The notes under the pieces are model-generated. The model was not told the origin of the DNA and ran no database searches. It saw only the letters and a list, made by a program, of their open reading frames with translations. Below, in pieces: positions 24,700 to 36,416 of a DNA stretch of 64,000 nt. A program made the position numbers and the translations under genes. Within the stretch, counting starts at the first letter, position 1. The number at the start of each line of letters is the position of its first letter. Location of the stretch: contig JAKLTH010000222.1 in NCBI GenBank assembly GCA_025175895.1, positions 2,108,001 through 2,172,000 of the forward strand, written 5' to 3'. The stretch comes from Wurfbainia villosa. Taxonomy: Eukaryota; Streptophyta; Magnoliopsida; Zingiberales; Zingiberaceae.

Positions 24700-25260
24700 T
24701 CCTCATTACTAGGAGGAATATGACTTGGACCGGAACTAAATTGTTGAAACTGTCGCATAAGAAAAGTTTGTTGTCGTCACATTTCTATCATTTCTTGATC
24801 CCTTTGTGAGTTTTGTTATTGTATTTCTAGAATTTGCTGATCTCTTTCAAGTATTATGCCTTTCAAATTGTTAACCTCCTCAGTTAAGTTATGTATCTGT
24901 GCCGCTACTACTGGTGGAGTAGAAGAAATAGATTTACGAGGAACATTATGCATTCTGCTCAGAGAACTCATACCTATTATCCTTTCCCCTTTTGCTCCTC
25001 CACTCGCCTCAAACCATAAATCCAAATTATTACTAACAGATGGCTTAGATCCCTCATTATCACCGTCATCTCCTGAAATTCTCTGTGATGAGGATAACTG
25101 ATCATATCTCTTCTATACAAAATTAAAATTTTAATCAGAGTATATACATAACTAACAGAATTAAAGTTATAAAGTAAGTTTAAAGATTAATTCAAATCTT
25201 AATTGCTCTAGCTCTATCTCCACTCCAAGTCTTGTCTTTTTTTTGGAAAATGTGAACGAA
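24700..25260 (-). pseudogene. Transposase_24-like C-terminal fragment in CACTA element 1
   Basis: On the minus strand, FEASGGAKGERIIGMSSLSR is followed by SISSTPPVVAAQIHNLTEEV and a short coiled coil (NLKGIILERDQQILEIQ). The same layout occurs in + orientation at about 49.2-49.4 kb in CACTA element 2. This is the tail of the plant En/Spm second gene (PF03004 type). Stops break the upstream part, so no product is expected. Confidence 0.7.
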
Positions 25261-26599
25261 AGTATCTATAAATTCTGGCTCCTTTCCCAATTCCTTAGAC
25301 TAAAAATAAGAATCTTTAAACAGAGACGAAGAAAGACTAGCATAGAGAAAAAGAATTCACTATAAAAAACAGAGGACTTTTATTACTTTAAGATAAACAT
25401 TGAAGAATTACTCCATATAGATCTCAATCTAAACAAACTACAAAAATAATAAATTCTTAATAAATCAATATAAACTCGTACCAGAAGTATTTTCTTTTTT
25501 AGATTAAAATATACAAAATCTACTTAATACCCTAAATTAAAATAATTATCATCTTAAAATACTGCATTTGGAATTCAGCTTCCCAAATTATGATATGCAT
25601 TCAGCTGGAAATGAAAACATTGATTTTCTTTCCAATCACAATTAAATACATATAATAATTTGCGGAAGCAAAGATGCCTTGATGAATATAAGTCTCAATC
25701 TTGGTGTTTAAGAGAATACTAATGACATTTGTACAGGTCTCAATATAAGCTTAGGCAGATGCATTTGCGAAACTTAACATTAATTGAATCCTAACAAACA
25801 TAATTTCAAGCTGGTGCATTTATACGGATCCTTTGTGTTGAGAGGGTGTTCCTCAAAATCCTTTGTGTTGCATCGGAAAGGATTGTGTTAGGTCGAGATA
25901 GTCATTGTGAAAATTGTCTGAACCTATTGGCACAAATGTTAAACCCATTTTTTTATAAGGCAATGATGATATAACCTAGCATTATGAATCTAGTTGGTCA
26001 ACCATGAGATGGAAAACTAAGAATGTAGCAGAGAAATCTGTTCCCAAAAAACCCATATTTGTCAGATAAGTAAAATCAAATATACAGACCAAATTATTGC
26101 AGCAGGACCCATAGACACAAGTAGCTGAAAAAGTACTCACTATGGACACTCTCCAGAATCTCGGCAACTATTTTCTCAAATATGCTTTAATTCAATCACT
26201 TGCTCCTTCACTTGTGAAGATCAATGGCCTTATAGTGAACAAAAGTCTCAGTCAAAAGAAAGAAACAAATTATGTTACAAGGATCCGATATTGGCGGTTA
26301 TTTACTTTATGTAGGTCGTTAAGAGTGATATTGCCATCCTAGAAAACTTAGAGAACATATTCTGTCATGTTTCAGAAATTGATAATGCAGAAATAGACGG
26401 TGATTTAATAAAATGCAGATCAATCGTCCATACATATTTGGTAATCTAAGAGATTGTTAAGTATGCAGCTTTTCTAAACAACTAAATGTTAATAAATGAA
26501 ACAGGAAAATCACCTGCAAGTCGTGAAAATTTTTCTCAGCTTGTGGATCGATCTCAAACAGTGCATGCAGGTATAAATGCACTAGGTATCTCAAAATTA

Positions 26600-27100
26600 T
26601 GTTTGTGGCTCGCTTGAATCTTTCCCACCAGGCTCACGGCGATCGCCGAACTCTCGGCAAACCGGTGGCATACCGGCGGCATGCAGTAATCATGCGGCAC
26701 AAACTCTGACAATGCGGCGGGGTGGATCGCGCCGGACGGCTCATGCGGCTGGCGGCTCACGGCTAGGCGGCTCGGCGGACGGGCGAGCTCACATTGGGGC
26801 ACGCGGCAGACGAGGGTCTGGCGGCGGCCTCGCTGGGCGCTGCAGGCTCGGCGGCGACGGCGGCTCGGCGCCGCTCACCGGCGACCGGCGGCGGACGACG
26901 CCGCTCGTGGTCGCCGGGGCACGCGGCGACGAGGATCGTGGCCGACAAGCATCTTTGGCGCTCGCGGCCGACGGCGGTTCGTGGGTGGAGCCGCGTGCTT
27001 GTGGACACCGCTCGATGATGTCGCACCTGACGCCGGCTCGGGCAAGGGCGAGGTCGCCGTCGGCGCGAGGAGTTGGAATTAGGGCATCAGGCGCAAAAAA
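26600..27100. other. GC-rich block inside CACTA element 1
   Basis: A 0.5-kb stretch that is far richer in GC than the AT-rich element around it, with many GCGGC runs. Several frames stay open on both strands simply because of composition. A similar block lies in the same relative place in CACTA element 2 (33745-34130), so it is probably the element's promoter/leader region or shared captured DNA. No coding family was recognised. Confidence 0.5.
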
Positions 27101-27104
27101 AAAG

Positions 27105-27770
27105 GGAAACTTTGCAACGAATATTTGGATTCGTTGCAAATTTGCAACGAATCCAAAGATTCGTTACAAATTTTTTTTTTAAAAAAAATTGAAAACGTTA
27201 ACTGATTTTTTTAATATTTTTTTTTATAAATTTAAAAGTTTACAACGAATCTGTGATTCGTTGCAAATATTTTATAAAAAAAAAATCAAAAAAATTGAAA
27301 ACGTTAACTGATTTTTTTAATATTTTTTATTTATAAATTTAAAAGTTTGCAACGAATCTGTCATTCGTTGCAAATTTGCAATGAATCTTGGATTCGTTGC
27401 AAAATATTTGCAACGAATATGTGGATTCGTTGCAAATTTGCAACGAATTCACAGATTCGTTGCAAATTTTTTTTTAAAAAAAATTAAAAAATTTGAAAAC
27501 GTTAACTGATTTTTTTAATATTTTTTTTTTATAAATTTAAAAGTTTGCATGCAAATATGCAACGAATCCACAGATTCGTTGCTATTTTGCAACGAATCCA
27601 CAGATTCATTGCTATTTTGCAACGAATTCAATATTCGTTGCAAACTTTTTTATTAAAATTAAGAGTTTTAATATTTTTATAAAATATCGTTAACTGAATT
27701 TTTTTAATATTTTTTTTTATAAAATTAAGAGTTTGCAACGAATCCACATATTCGTTGCAAATAATTTTTT
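27105..27770. repeat. Subterminal palindromic repeats, CACTA element 1
   Basis: Repeated hairpins of the form GCAACGAATCC...GGATTCGTTGC, spaced by AT-rich linkers, with GTTAACTGATTTTTTTAATA recurring between them. Such arrays are the usual binding region for the TNPA-type protein. The matching array in CACTA element 2 is at 33230-33740. Confidence 0.8.
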
Positions 27771-28956
27771 ATTTTAAAATAAATAAAATACTTTAAACTC
27801 GTAAACTAACTTACAGATCTCCGAATGAGATAAAATTAGTGTCAATATGTTCGTCTAGTTCTCCTCATTATATAAACATCGTCAAAAAAATTTTAATCCG
27901 GTCATTTTTGAATATCGGTCTGTCTGAGAAATTTAATTCACGTTCAAAAAATCACGTATTGCAATATTTTCGGTAAAATTGATTTTTAAAAATATATATA
28001 ATCAGGGAAACTAGACGAACACATAGGAACTTGTTTCATCTCATTTCGAACTCTCTAAGTCATTTAACCGGCTTCGAATAATTTTTAATATTTTTTTTTT
28101 ATAATAAAATAAAAATCATGGCAATTATGTATTAAATGCTAAATTAGCGACGAAAAAAATTTAAATTGCGATTGTTTGCTAGCAATTTATTTTTTCGCAG
28201 AATTTACAACGAAAAAAATTAAATCATAAATTATGAATTTTTAATTCGTTCATAAATCATGACGAAATTTTTTAAATCGCTAATTGGAGACGAAAAATAA
28301 TTTTAGTTGGAAATTTTATAATTTTTATAACAAATTATTTTTCTGGAAATTTCGTTACAAATCTGCGACGAAATATTAAAGTCGTCGCAAAATTTGTTGC
28401 AAATTTGCAACGAATAATTTTTGTTGCCAAAGTTCGTCGCCAAAAAATAGTTTTTTTGTAGTGTATGATGTCTCATTATGACGGAGATGTGACTGTTCGG
28501 AGGGGATCTTGAGAGGCATGACCTCATTATGATAGAGACATGACTTAATAGCGGAGACCATGGAAAGGAGTCTTCTGGTCATAGATACAAACATCTAACT
28601 AAGCTGATAATAAACGGAGCTAAGGGATATAGGTTGAAACATGAAGTTAAGTCATGAGACTAAAATATAAAGCTAAGTCATAAAGATGAGACATGAAACT
28701 GAGTCATGAAGCTGAGACATGATTATGCCTGAGACAAGATATGACCGAGCTATGCTTATAGTCGAGACAAGATATGGTCGAGCTACACTTATGATCGAGA
28801 CAAGATATAGTCGAGCTATGCTTATGACCGAGACATAATGGTCTTCTGGTTGATTTGAATTAACTTGTCGCTTTTGATCGGGTCTTTTCTGGGCTCTCAG
28901 CTTAGCTTATCCATTAACTTAATTCGACAACTTGATCGAGAATATTTCTATCAGCA

Positions 28957-29466
28957 TCATTATTATTTCTTTTTTCAAAGATTCAAAAAGTCAATATTTG
29001 GATATTCTTTAATATTTCAATTTAAAATAGTAATTTTTTGACTTTGAATTATGAACTAATGGGTTTTGAAAACATTATTTTCGTGAGGTTGTTTTTTTTC
29101 TTTTTAAATAAATCATTAAATTAGGATGACTTTAATGATGATTAGGTTGACTTTAATTTTCAAATTATTCTTATAAATATTATTTATTATCCAAATCATT
29201 CAATTTGTTGAGAAAAATAATTGCTATAGTCGGAGATCAAAAATAGCAAAAAAAAAAAAACAATTACAGGTATAGTCGAAGAGCTCCCAAATATAATTTA
29301 TACAATTAAATATCTATAATAACATTATTAAAAAAATTATGAAAATTCAAAATTATAAAGATTTTTTGAAAATGAAGACCAAATGAATTGCGTACAATTT
29401 TCTTCCTTCCTCAGCTCCATTAGGTAATTCTAAAACTACTTGTATTTTAGACACCACCTTTACCTC
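28957..29466. other. AT-rich intergenic region
   Basis: No gene recognised. It ends with ACCACCTTTACCTC (29453-29466), the left target duplication of the next element. Confidence 0.4.
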
Positions 29467-30168
29467 TGATGATGCAAAGGTTAAAATTTGTCAATCTAGT
29501 CGTCTCTATCAATTCGCCCTTGGACAATCGTAAAGGAGGTAAATCACGGTAGGGCTTTGGCCCTTGAGACTAGTAACTAGCGCGTGGAGGGACGGCACCC
29601 TCGCATTTGCGAGGGATTGACCCGTTATCCTATGATACAACGTCTGCATGCGTTAGCCACTAAATCTTTTCCACGGGGGCTAAAAAATTGTGGCGGATAA
29701 ACTTTTTAACATGACTGGCTCCACCGCCGAAGCGGTCCCTCATCAGAAACCCCCGAAGGGATTTTTGGAGACATTTCCACGATGTTGATAAGAGCAACGC
29801 TGGGCCGACCCAGTATCTCAGTCAACAGCACCTACTGGTGAATTGTCGCTGAGGATGACTAGAACTCGGCACCTCCCACAACATGTACTTCCACGCTTAC
29901 CATTTGGGATAAGGCGGTTCAGTCAAAACTGTGACAGGTAAACTTTTTAACGTGATTGACCCCACCGTCGAAGCGACCTCTCATCAGAAACCTCTGAAGG
30001 GATTTTTTAGAGGCACAGTTTCACGATGTTGATAAGAGCAACGCTGGGCCGGTCCAATATCTCAGTCAACAATATCTACTGATGAATTGTCGCTGAAGAG
30101 AACTCGAATCCGACACCTTCCGCAACATATACTTCCACGTTTATCACTTGGGATAAAGCGCTTCAGTG
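29467..30168. mobile_element. Composite SINE-like retroposon with 14-bp target duplication
   Basis: The 14-mer ACCACCTTTACCTC occurs at 29453-29466 and 30169-30182. Between them is a GC-richer 0.7-kb segment in which a unit of about 240 bp is repeated twice (about 29690-29935 and 29936-30165, sharing CACGATGTTGATAAGAGCAA). A pol III B-box-like string (AACTCGAATCC) occurs in the second unit. Long perfect direct repeats point to retroposition; the family was not recognised. Confidence 0.5.
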
Positions 30169-30182
30169 ACCACCTTTACCTC

Positions 30183-31147
30183 GTCCCTAGTGAACATGAC
30201 GTCGATTGTAGACCCCAATCATTTATTAGTGATGCTAACTGCGTACGAAATCAGTGCGTGAACGGTTGAAACTTGAACGCCACGCATATATACATATATA
30301 CGACCATTTCCTTTCCAAGAAAATTGATGTTTTTTTAATTAAGATCAAGTTGAAAGTATTCAAAGCATTTATAAGTGAAATAATAATTCAACGTTCTAAA
30401 ATTTATCATTTAATAAAAAAAATTCTATATTGTATTAGAATTGAAAATTGAATTAGAAATATTTAAAATATCATACGAATTCTATCATTGCACAGTGTCT
30501 CAGGGCAAAATTGATGCTATCGTTGCACTCAATTGAAGCTGATAATTAAAATCAAAGAGTAAACAAAAAAAAAAGTACATTAAAATTTCGATAAATCCAA
30601 TCTGATGAAGTCATAGTTCATAAAAGATTGAAATTCATCAATTTAATAGTTCCTACCGACCTATCTCACGACGTCATTGTGAGGAAGTTAAATCAGAGAT
30701 GAAAGTCCTATGAACTTTGATGTAGTGATCAAGATACATAAAAATCATCTGAATTCACGAAAAAATTTTAGATCTCTTTCAAAATCAATCATTATTTTAT
30801 CTATAAATTCCGTCGTACTTTAATCATCACGTTATCTCCGTGGAAATAGTCCTAATCAATGAATGGAAATGAGAACGAAGGGTCTTTGATTTGGCTTGGA
30901 CTTTTTTCCTGTTCCAATGCTATAAGTTAATATTTTTTCCGCCGTACGTAGGTATAAAATTTATCATTTTAAAATGAGGATCCAATTTGACCTTAATACT
31001 TAAAATATAATTTTATGTATATTCATAAAATTTAAAATAGCATAAACAACATCAATTCCATACGGTAACACATCCATTTCAAAATATAAAAATGAAGTTC
31101 GTAAACTACAAATTAGACAACCCCGAAGAATGAAGATTAGTTAGAGA
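30183..31147. other. Intergenic region, no gene seen
   Basis: AT-rich; no conserved frame. Confidence 0.4.
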
Positions 31148-32293
31148 TGTTGGATCGAAGCGGATCGTTAGAGGGGTGAATAGCGATAAAAAAATTTTTT
31201 TGTTCATTCGTTAAAACTCGAGTAGATAATTAATTTACAGTGAAAAGATAAGCAATAAATAAAACGAGACAAATATTTTTACTTGGTTCGTAGCCTTCGG
31301 CTACTATTCCAAGGTCCTAACGGTCCTAGACCGTGTACGAAGGACAATTCACTGAAATACTCCTCCTCGTTGGAGGTAAGAGTTAGACGATTACAAAAAC
31401 CTTCGAAAGCAAAAGATAGAGAGACAAACCCTCTCTTCTATTAATGTAAAATGCAACGATAGAAAATCTCGATTAACAAAAAGAATTGCAATATTAATGA
31501 AACGACAAAATAAGATTATACCAACAACTAGGAAATATAAATTAAGCTAGGGTTGTTGGCAGCACTTCGTCGTTGTAGAGTCATCGGAGAGTCGTAACAT
31601 TGCGGAGGCTTTTAGCACTTAGAGATTATGAAAAATCCTAGGAGAAGCCCTCCTTTTATAGCTTTTAAGCCCCTCATCGAATGAGTCTTCAACCAATAGC
31701 AATTGGGCACAAAACTCCTTGAAAAATGATGATAAGGCTTGACTCCTCGAGGCTGATTTTTGACCATCGGTTGAACTGATTTCTTGGCCGGTTGAACTGA
31801 TGGCTCAGCAGTTGAACTGATCCTTGGCCGGTTGAACTGATGGCTCAGCAGTTGAACTGATCCTTGGCCGGTTGAACTGATTTTCAGACTTTTCGACTGT
31901 AATAAAGAGTTAGCTCGAAATATAAGTGAATTCGACGGTCACTTGTCATCCGATCTCAACATAGACCTTCCATGGGAAGTCTTGGTCGGATCGTCGCCTA
32001 AGGATGTCCCCGTATGGAGGACTCGACCTTACTTACTCTCACTCACACGAGCTTACCTCAACATTTACCTTTGAAGCCTTGCTTTCGGTCTCCACCTGAT
32101 TCCTTCGGCTCCCTCCGAAGTCCTCCCGGTGTCGCCCGTCCATTACGGTTCTCTCCGAGTGTCGCTGACCTTCGGCTTAGCTTAACATTTCTACATACTT
32201 GATTCAACTCGTGAGATAATGACATGAGCTTAACTTTGTATCATTTGCTATAATCAAAACTCAGATTCAACTTAGGTGTCTACTGCACCAACA
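31148..32293 (-). mobile_element. Copia solo LTR, same family as the nested copia element
   Basis: It starts TGTTGGATCGAAGCGG and ends GCACCAACA, with the perfect 5-bp target duplication AGAGA on both sides (31143-31147, 32294-32298). Read on the minus strand it matches the LTRs at 36.4-37.8 and 44.2-45.6 kb (ends, CTCCTCGTTGGAGG region, Tyr/Gly-rich start), with considerable divergence. A direct repeat of about 40 bp (CGGTTGAACTGATGGCTCAG) lies at 31776-31880. No internal region remains, so it arose by LTR-LTR recombination. Confidence 0.8.
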
Positions 32294-33229
32294 AGAGATG
32301 TTCCGTGGATTTAAACAATGGAATATAAATAAAATATTCGAAGAAATAATAAGAGATTATATTGGATTACCATACTACTGATATTGCCAATCACACCGAG
32401 TTTTCTGATCGCAGGAGAACTTACCAAGTTCAAGGATTCTATGTGACTGGATTTCTTGTAGGCACGTATCCTGCATTTCTTCCATGAAAAACACATTGTT
32501 CTCAATGCTTTTTTTTTGTCGGATTCATTTCCAGTGGATTTCACACTGTTCCGAGATCAACGACGATACAATGGTACACTAGTCGGATTAATTCCGAGCT
32601 CCATATGCTTTCTAATTACCTTCTGACTAACCAGCATTTCAATGTTAACTAGGCAAATTCTCAATCATCACGTTTGAGGAGTACATCGCCATTGCACTCG
32701 ATGCCAACAGAGTTGTTGGGATATACCCAGAGATCAAAAATCCAGTCTTTATAAATCAGCATGTGAGTGATGATATTTGTCTTCGTTGAATTCAGTATCG
32801 TCGAACTACAGTTACCTTGTCTCATCGACTTGCCTTTTCTCAGGTCAAATGGCCCAACGGGGAGCGGTTCGAGGACAAGTTCATCGAGTTGCTTCGGAAG
32901 TATGGATATGGAGGTGTAAGTGCTTATAAGATTCCGTATATATCATCATTATGGTATGATATTGTCCACTTTGGATCTAAGCCTTCATGATTTTGTTTTT
33001 GGACTTCACCCAAAATGTCTCATACCAATTGAGATATCTTTTGATCTTATAAGCACATGATCTTTTCCATATTTTTGTCAATGTGAGACTTTGATTGTAT
33101 TCTACATACTTCAACAATCTCCCTCTCAAATGAAGGACCATAATGAGCCCCCCCTCAAGCCTACATGTCTTCGAAAGACTTCCTCCGCTTGACATCCCAC
33201 TACAAAAAAACAGTTTTATTGCGACGAAA

Positions 33230-33740
33230 TTTAGCAACGAATTATTTTTGTTGCAAATCTGCAACAATTATAGCAACGAATTCTAGGTTTCGTCGCAGAT
33301 TTGTAACGAAATAAATTTTCGTCGGAAATTTTGCAACGAAAAAATAAAATTCGTTGCAAAATTGCAACGAATCCTGGATTGGTTGCAAATTTTTGCAACG
33401 AATCCACGGATTCGTTGGAATTTTTTGCAACGAATCCTGGATTCGTTGCAAAATAAAAAATTAAAATTAAAATTAGAATTTTTTAAAACGGTAAGTTTAT
33501 TTTTTTATTATTTTGCAACGAATACTGGATTCGTTGCAAATTTGCAACGAATCCAGTATTCGTTGCAAAATAAAAAAACAATTAAACGATGTTTTTTTTT
33601 TAATTTGCAACGAATCGGATTCGTTGCAAATTTGCAACGAATCCGATTCGTTGCAAATTTTTGCAAAATAAAAAAAAAATTAAACGATGTTTTTTTTAAA
33701 ATTTGCAACGAATCCCGATTCGTTGCAAAAGTTAATTCAT
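33230..33740. repeat. Subterminal palindromic repeats, CACTA element 2 (5')
   Basis: Series of GCAACGAATCC...GGATTCGTTGC palindromes, the same class as 27105-27770. The frame 33362-34033 runs through them (repeating FATN and LQRI-DSLQ) only because the repeat has no stop; it is unlikely to be a gene. Confidence 0.8.
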
Positions 33741-33744
33741 TTAT

Positions 33745-34130
33745 CTGCCCTAGCTTTCCCCTCCGCGCCGCACGAATTCTCGAAGCTTCTTCTCCTCGCG
33801 TGCCTTCCTTCACGCCTGCCTTCCTTAGATCCTCGCCTTCGCTCACGCCGTCAGACGCCCGGCCACGCCCCGGCTTCCCGCACAGGCGCACCGAGGCCGT
33901 GGCGCCAGAATCACCGGCACGGCCCGCCACCCGGGCGCGCCATGAAGCAGGTCGACCGACGCCGACGCTGTTGCCGCCCGACCGACGTCTGCGACTACGG
34001 CTTCGCCCGGCCACAGGCCCCATCAGCCCATGAGCAACCCGGCCGGCCAGAGTCTCGCGCCGGCCCTGACCAAGGAGCCCGACAATGAAGGCCGATTTCG
34101 CCGGCCATGGTCCGTAGCCACAGGTGCCCC
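33745..34130. other. GC-rich block inside CACTA element 2
   Basis: Counterpart of 26600-27100 in CACTA element 1: high GC, between the subterminal repeats and the transposase gene. Probably promoter/first-exon region. No domain recognised. Confidence 0.5.
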
Positions 34131-35059
34131 CATCACCATGAGCGCTTCCGCCATTATTTTTTTCTTATATTTAATTCGATAATTAACTACGAAGTTTTAT
34201 GTCATATCCTATTTATTCATGAATTATATAGTTAATCAGAAACTACAAGCTTATAAGTTTGCTAATTTGCCATTTGGGTTCACATACCAAATAATGCTAA
34301 GTACTAAGTTGGAATATTTTATGATTTTGTTTAGTCACATATAGGAAGTTATGGGATAAAACAAGCAGTTTATAAGACTTAGATGAACAAATCATGCACA
34401 TCTACCTGAGAAATTACAAGCATCTTAAAGTCAGTGGTGGTGGGGGAGCTAGTGTTTAAGGCTTATTAGATTAGTATTAACTTGTGGTGATACATTTTGA
34501 TCTGTCTCATTTGCGACGATTGTTATACATCTACAACAATAATTTGACTTAAATGACAAAATTGCAATGAGTATATTTCATTTTCAATAAATTTGATTAG
34601 TTTGTTGTCACTGCCTGCTTAGATGAGAGAATTGGCCGATTAACAAAACTTCTAGACCTATGTTAATAATAACTCTCTCATCTAGGCTTATAAAGCTTCT
34701 CTATATATATTATTAGCCCACAATTCACAATTTGACACTAAATTCGTTTTTTCACAATCACCCCCATTTTAAGTCCTGATGTCCTCGTTAAGACCGAAAC
34801 CCCAACACATTACCTTTCAATGTGTTCATTTGTGATATTAATTGTCACAATCAACTTAAGTTGTTTAACATTTCAGGTTTAAACATCCCAAAATGTTTAA
34901 ACCTAAATTAACAGTAAGCTTTCTAAACAACTGTAATCCTTTTTCGGTTATGTTTAAAGATTGTTAAACATAGTGAATTCATATGTGAACTAACTGTATA
35001 TGCGTATTATTGTAATTTCTAGGAGTTGATATTAATATAATTGATTGAAAACAGACAAA
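34131..35059. other. AT-rich leader/intron of the CACTA 2 transposase gene
   Basis: No conserved frame; it lies between the GC-rich block and the Transpos_assoc domain start, so it is likely a long 5' intron. Confidence 0.4.
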
Positions 35060-36416
35060 ATGCAGCGTGAAAGGAGTTGGATGTATAATAGGAATTTACC
35101 TGAACGTCGGGGTTTAACTGATGAATTTATGAGTGGGTTGCAAGAGTTTTTAAATTTCGCAGCTAGTAATGTTGAGTTTATGGATGGTAACCAGATAAGG
35201 TGTCCGTGCAGAAAGTGTCACAATGGTAGATTTTTACCGTCTAGCAAAGTTTGAGCATCTTTGTAGATTTGGATTCGTGCAAATTACTATAATCATGTCA
35301 TGGTGAACCATTTATATCGATGAAGTTTATGATAGACACAACACACAAGTCTCTAGGGATCAAAGTGATTATAATCAATTAAATCCATATCGAGAGGATG
35401 ATATATGATGTAGCGGGCCGAATTTGATTCCCCAATCACAAGGTGCAACTTCAAGTTGTCCTCCAACAATGAGCAAATGTTTACTAACGCATCACCCTTG
35501 GAAGAGGTGCACGTGAATGATATCGGTCAGAATATGAATAATGAAGCATATCTCAAATTTCAGGAGGTGTTGAGTCGCAGATGCACCTTTATGGGTTGGT
35601 TGTGAGACTACACTAAACTATCGCTCACCGCAAGAATGTTGAATGTCAAGGCGAGCACAATGTGTCCAAGAGTGTTTTAATAATTTTGTTCAAGCTTTTG
35701 AAGAGGCATTGCATGATAATATCGCCAATGATTGTATGCAGTATGAAAAAAGCGATGAAAGAATTAGGTCTCCCAAAGGGAAAGAATTGATGTGCGAGAG
35801 ATGGTTGTATGTCATATTGGGAGATGATGCGATGTGGATGTTTATAAATTCTGTAATCAAGATAGGTACAAGAGCACTAGTAGGAGGCAGCAACGACGTA
35901 AATCATATAGTCAGTTGTTTTATTTGCCTTTAACTCCTAGGTTACAAAGGCTTTATGCATCAAAGACAACTGCTGAACACATGACTTGGCATGCAAATCA
36001 TCGAACAGAAGAGGGACTAATGTGTCATCCATCAGATGCAGAAGCGTGGAAAAAATTTTGATAGAACATATCCTGATTTTGCGAAGGAGACTCGAAATAT
36101 TAGGTTAGGTCTCTGTGCTGACGGATTTGCTCCATTTGGTAAATCAGGAAGACACTATTCTTGTTGGCCAGTTATATTAACTCCGTATAATCTTCCGCCT
36201 GGGATGTGCATGAAAACACCGTATATGTTTTTAACATTGGTTGTGCCTGGCCCAAAAAATCCGAAGAAGTTAATAGATGTTTATATGCAACCATTGATTG
36301 CAGAGCTAAAACAACTATGGGATGAAGGTTTTCCTATATACGACGTTCATACTAATCAGATGTTTGTAATGAAGGCTGCTCTTCTTTGGACCATAAATGA
36401 CTTTCCGGCTTATGGT
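35060..36416 (+). pseudogene. TNP2-type CACTA transposase, N-terminal part
   Basis: 35060-35254 encodes a Transpos_assoc (PF13963-type) zinc-binding domain: RSWMYNRNLPERRGLTDEFM, then IRCPCRKCHNGRF with the Cys cluster. 35640-36411 contains broken frames leading into the Transposase_21 (PF02992) core, with RLGLCADGFAPFG, SCWPVILTPYNLPPGMC, PYMFLTLVVPGPKNPKK and LLWTINDFPAYG. The frame ends at 36416, where a copia element is inserted between the codons of the conserved PAYG-MLSGW motif; the rest resumes at 45568. Stops and frameshifts between 35255 and 36036 show earlier decay. Confidence 0.85.

Larger units (their letters stand above)
23455..28463 (-). mobile_element. CACTA element 1, deletion derivative (5.0 kb)
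   Basis: It begins CACTACAAAAAATATAG and ends AGTTTTTTTGTAGTG, with the 3-bp target duplication TAT on each side (23452-23454, 28464-28466). The left end is packed with GCGACGAATTT-type repeats, the right with GCAACGAATC palindromes. By comparison with CACTA element 2 it lies in reverse: palindromic end and GC-rich block at its 5' side (right), and the Transposase_24-like remnant at its 3' side (left). The main TNP2-type transposase is missing, so it must depend on another element for movement. Confidence 0.88.
22709..28956 (-). mobile_element. Probable solo LTR, split by a 5-kb CACTA element
   Basis: On the minus strand it opens TGCTGATAGAAATATTCTCG (from 28956) and ends CAGCCGCAACA (at 22709), so TG...CA. 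The flanks are TTATT on the left and TCATT on the right, one mismatch from a 5-bp duplication. Without the CACTA insertion it is about 1.24 kb. No primer site or coding region was found, so a solo LTR is the simplest reading; limits are tentative. Confidence 0.45.

Noticed and set aside
26712..27182. 156-codon GC-rich frame as a gene
   Set aside because: Composition-driven; frames are open on both strands and end inside CACTA subterminal repeats; no domain recognised.
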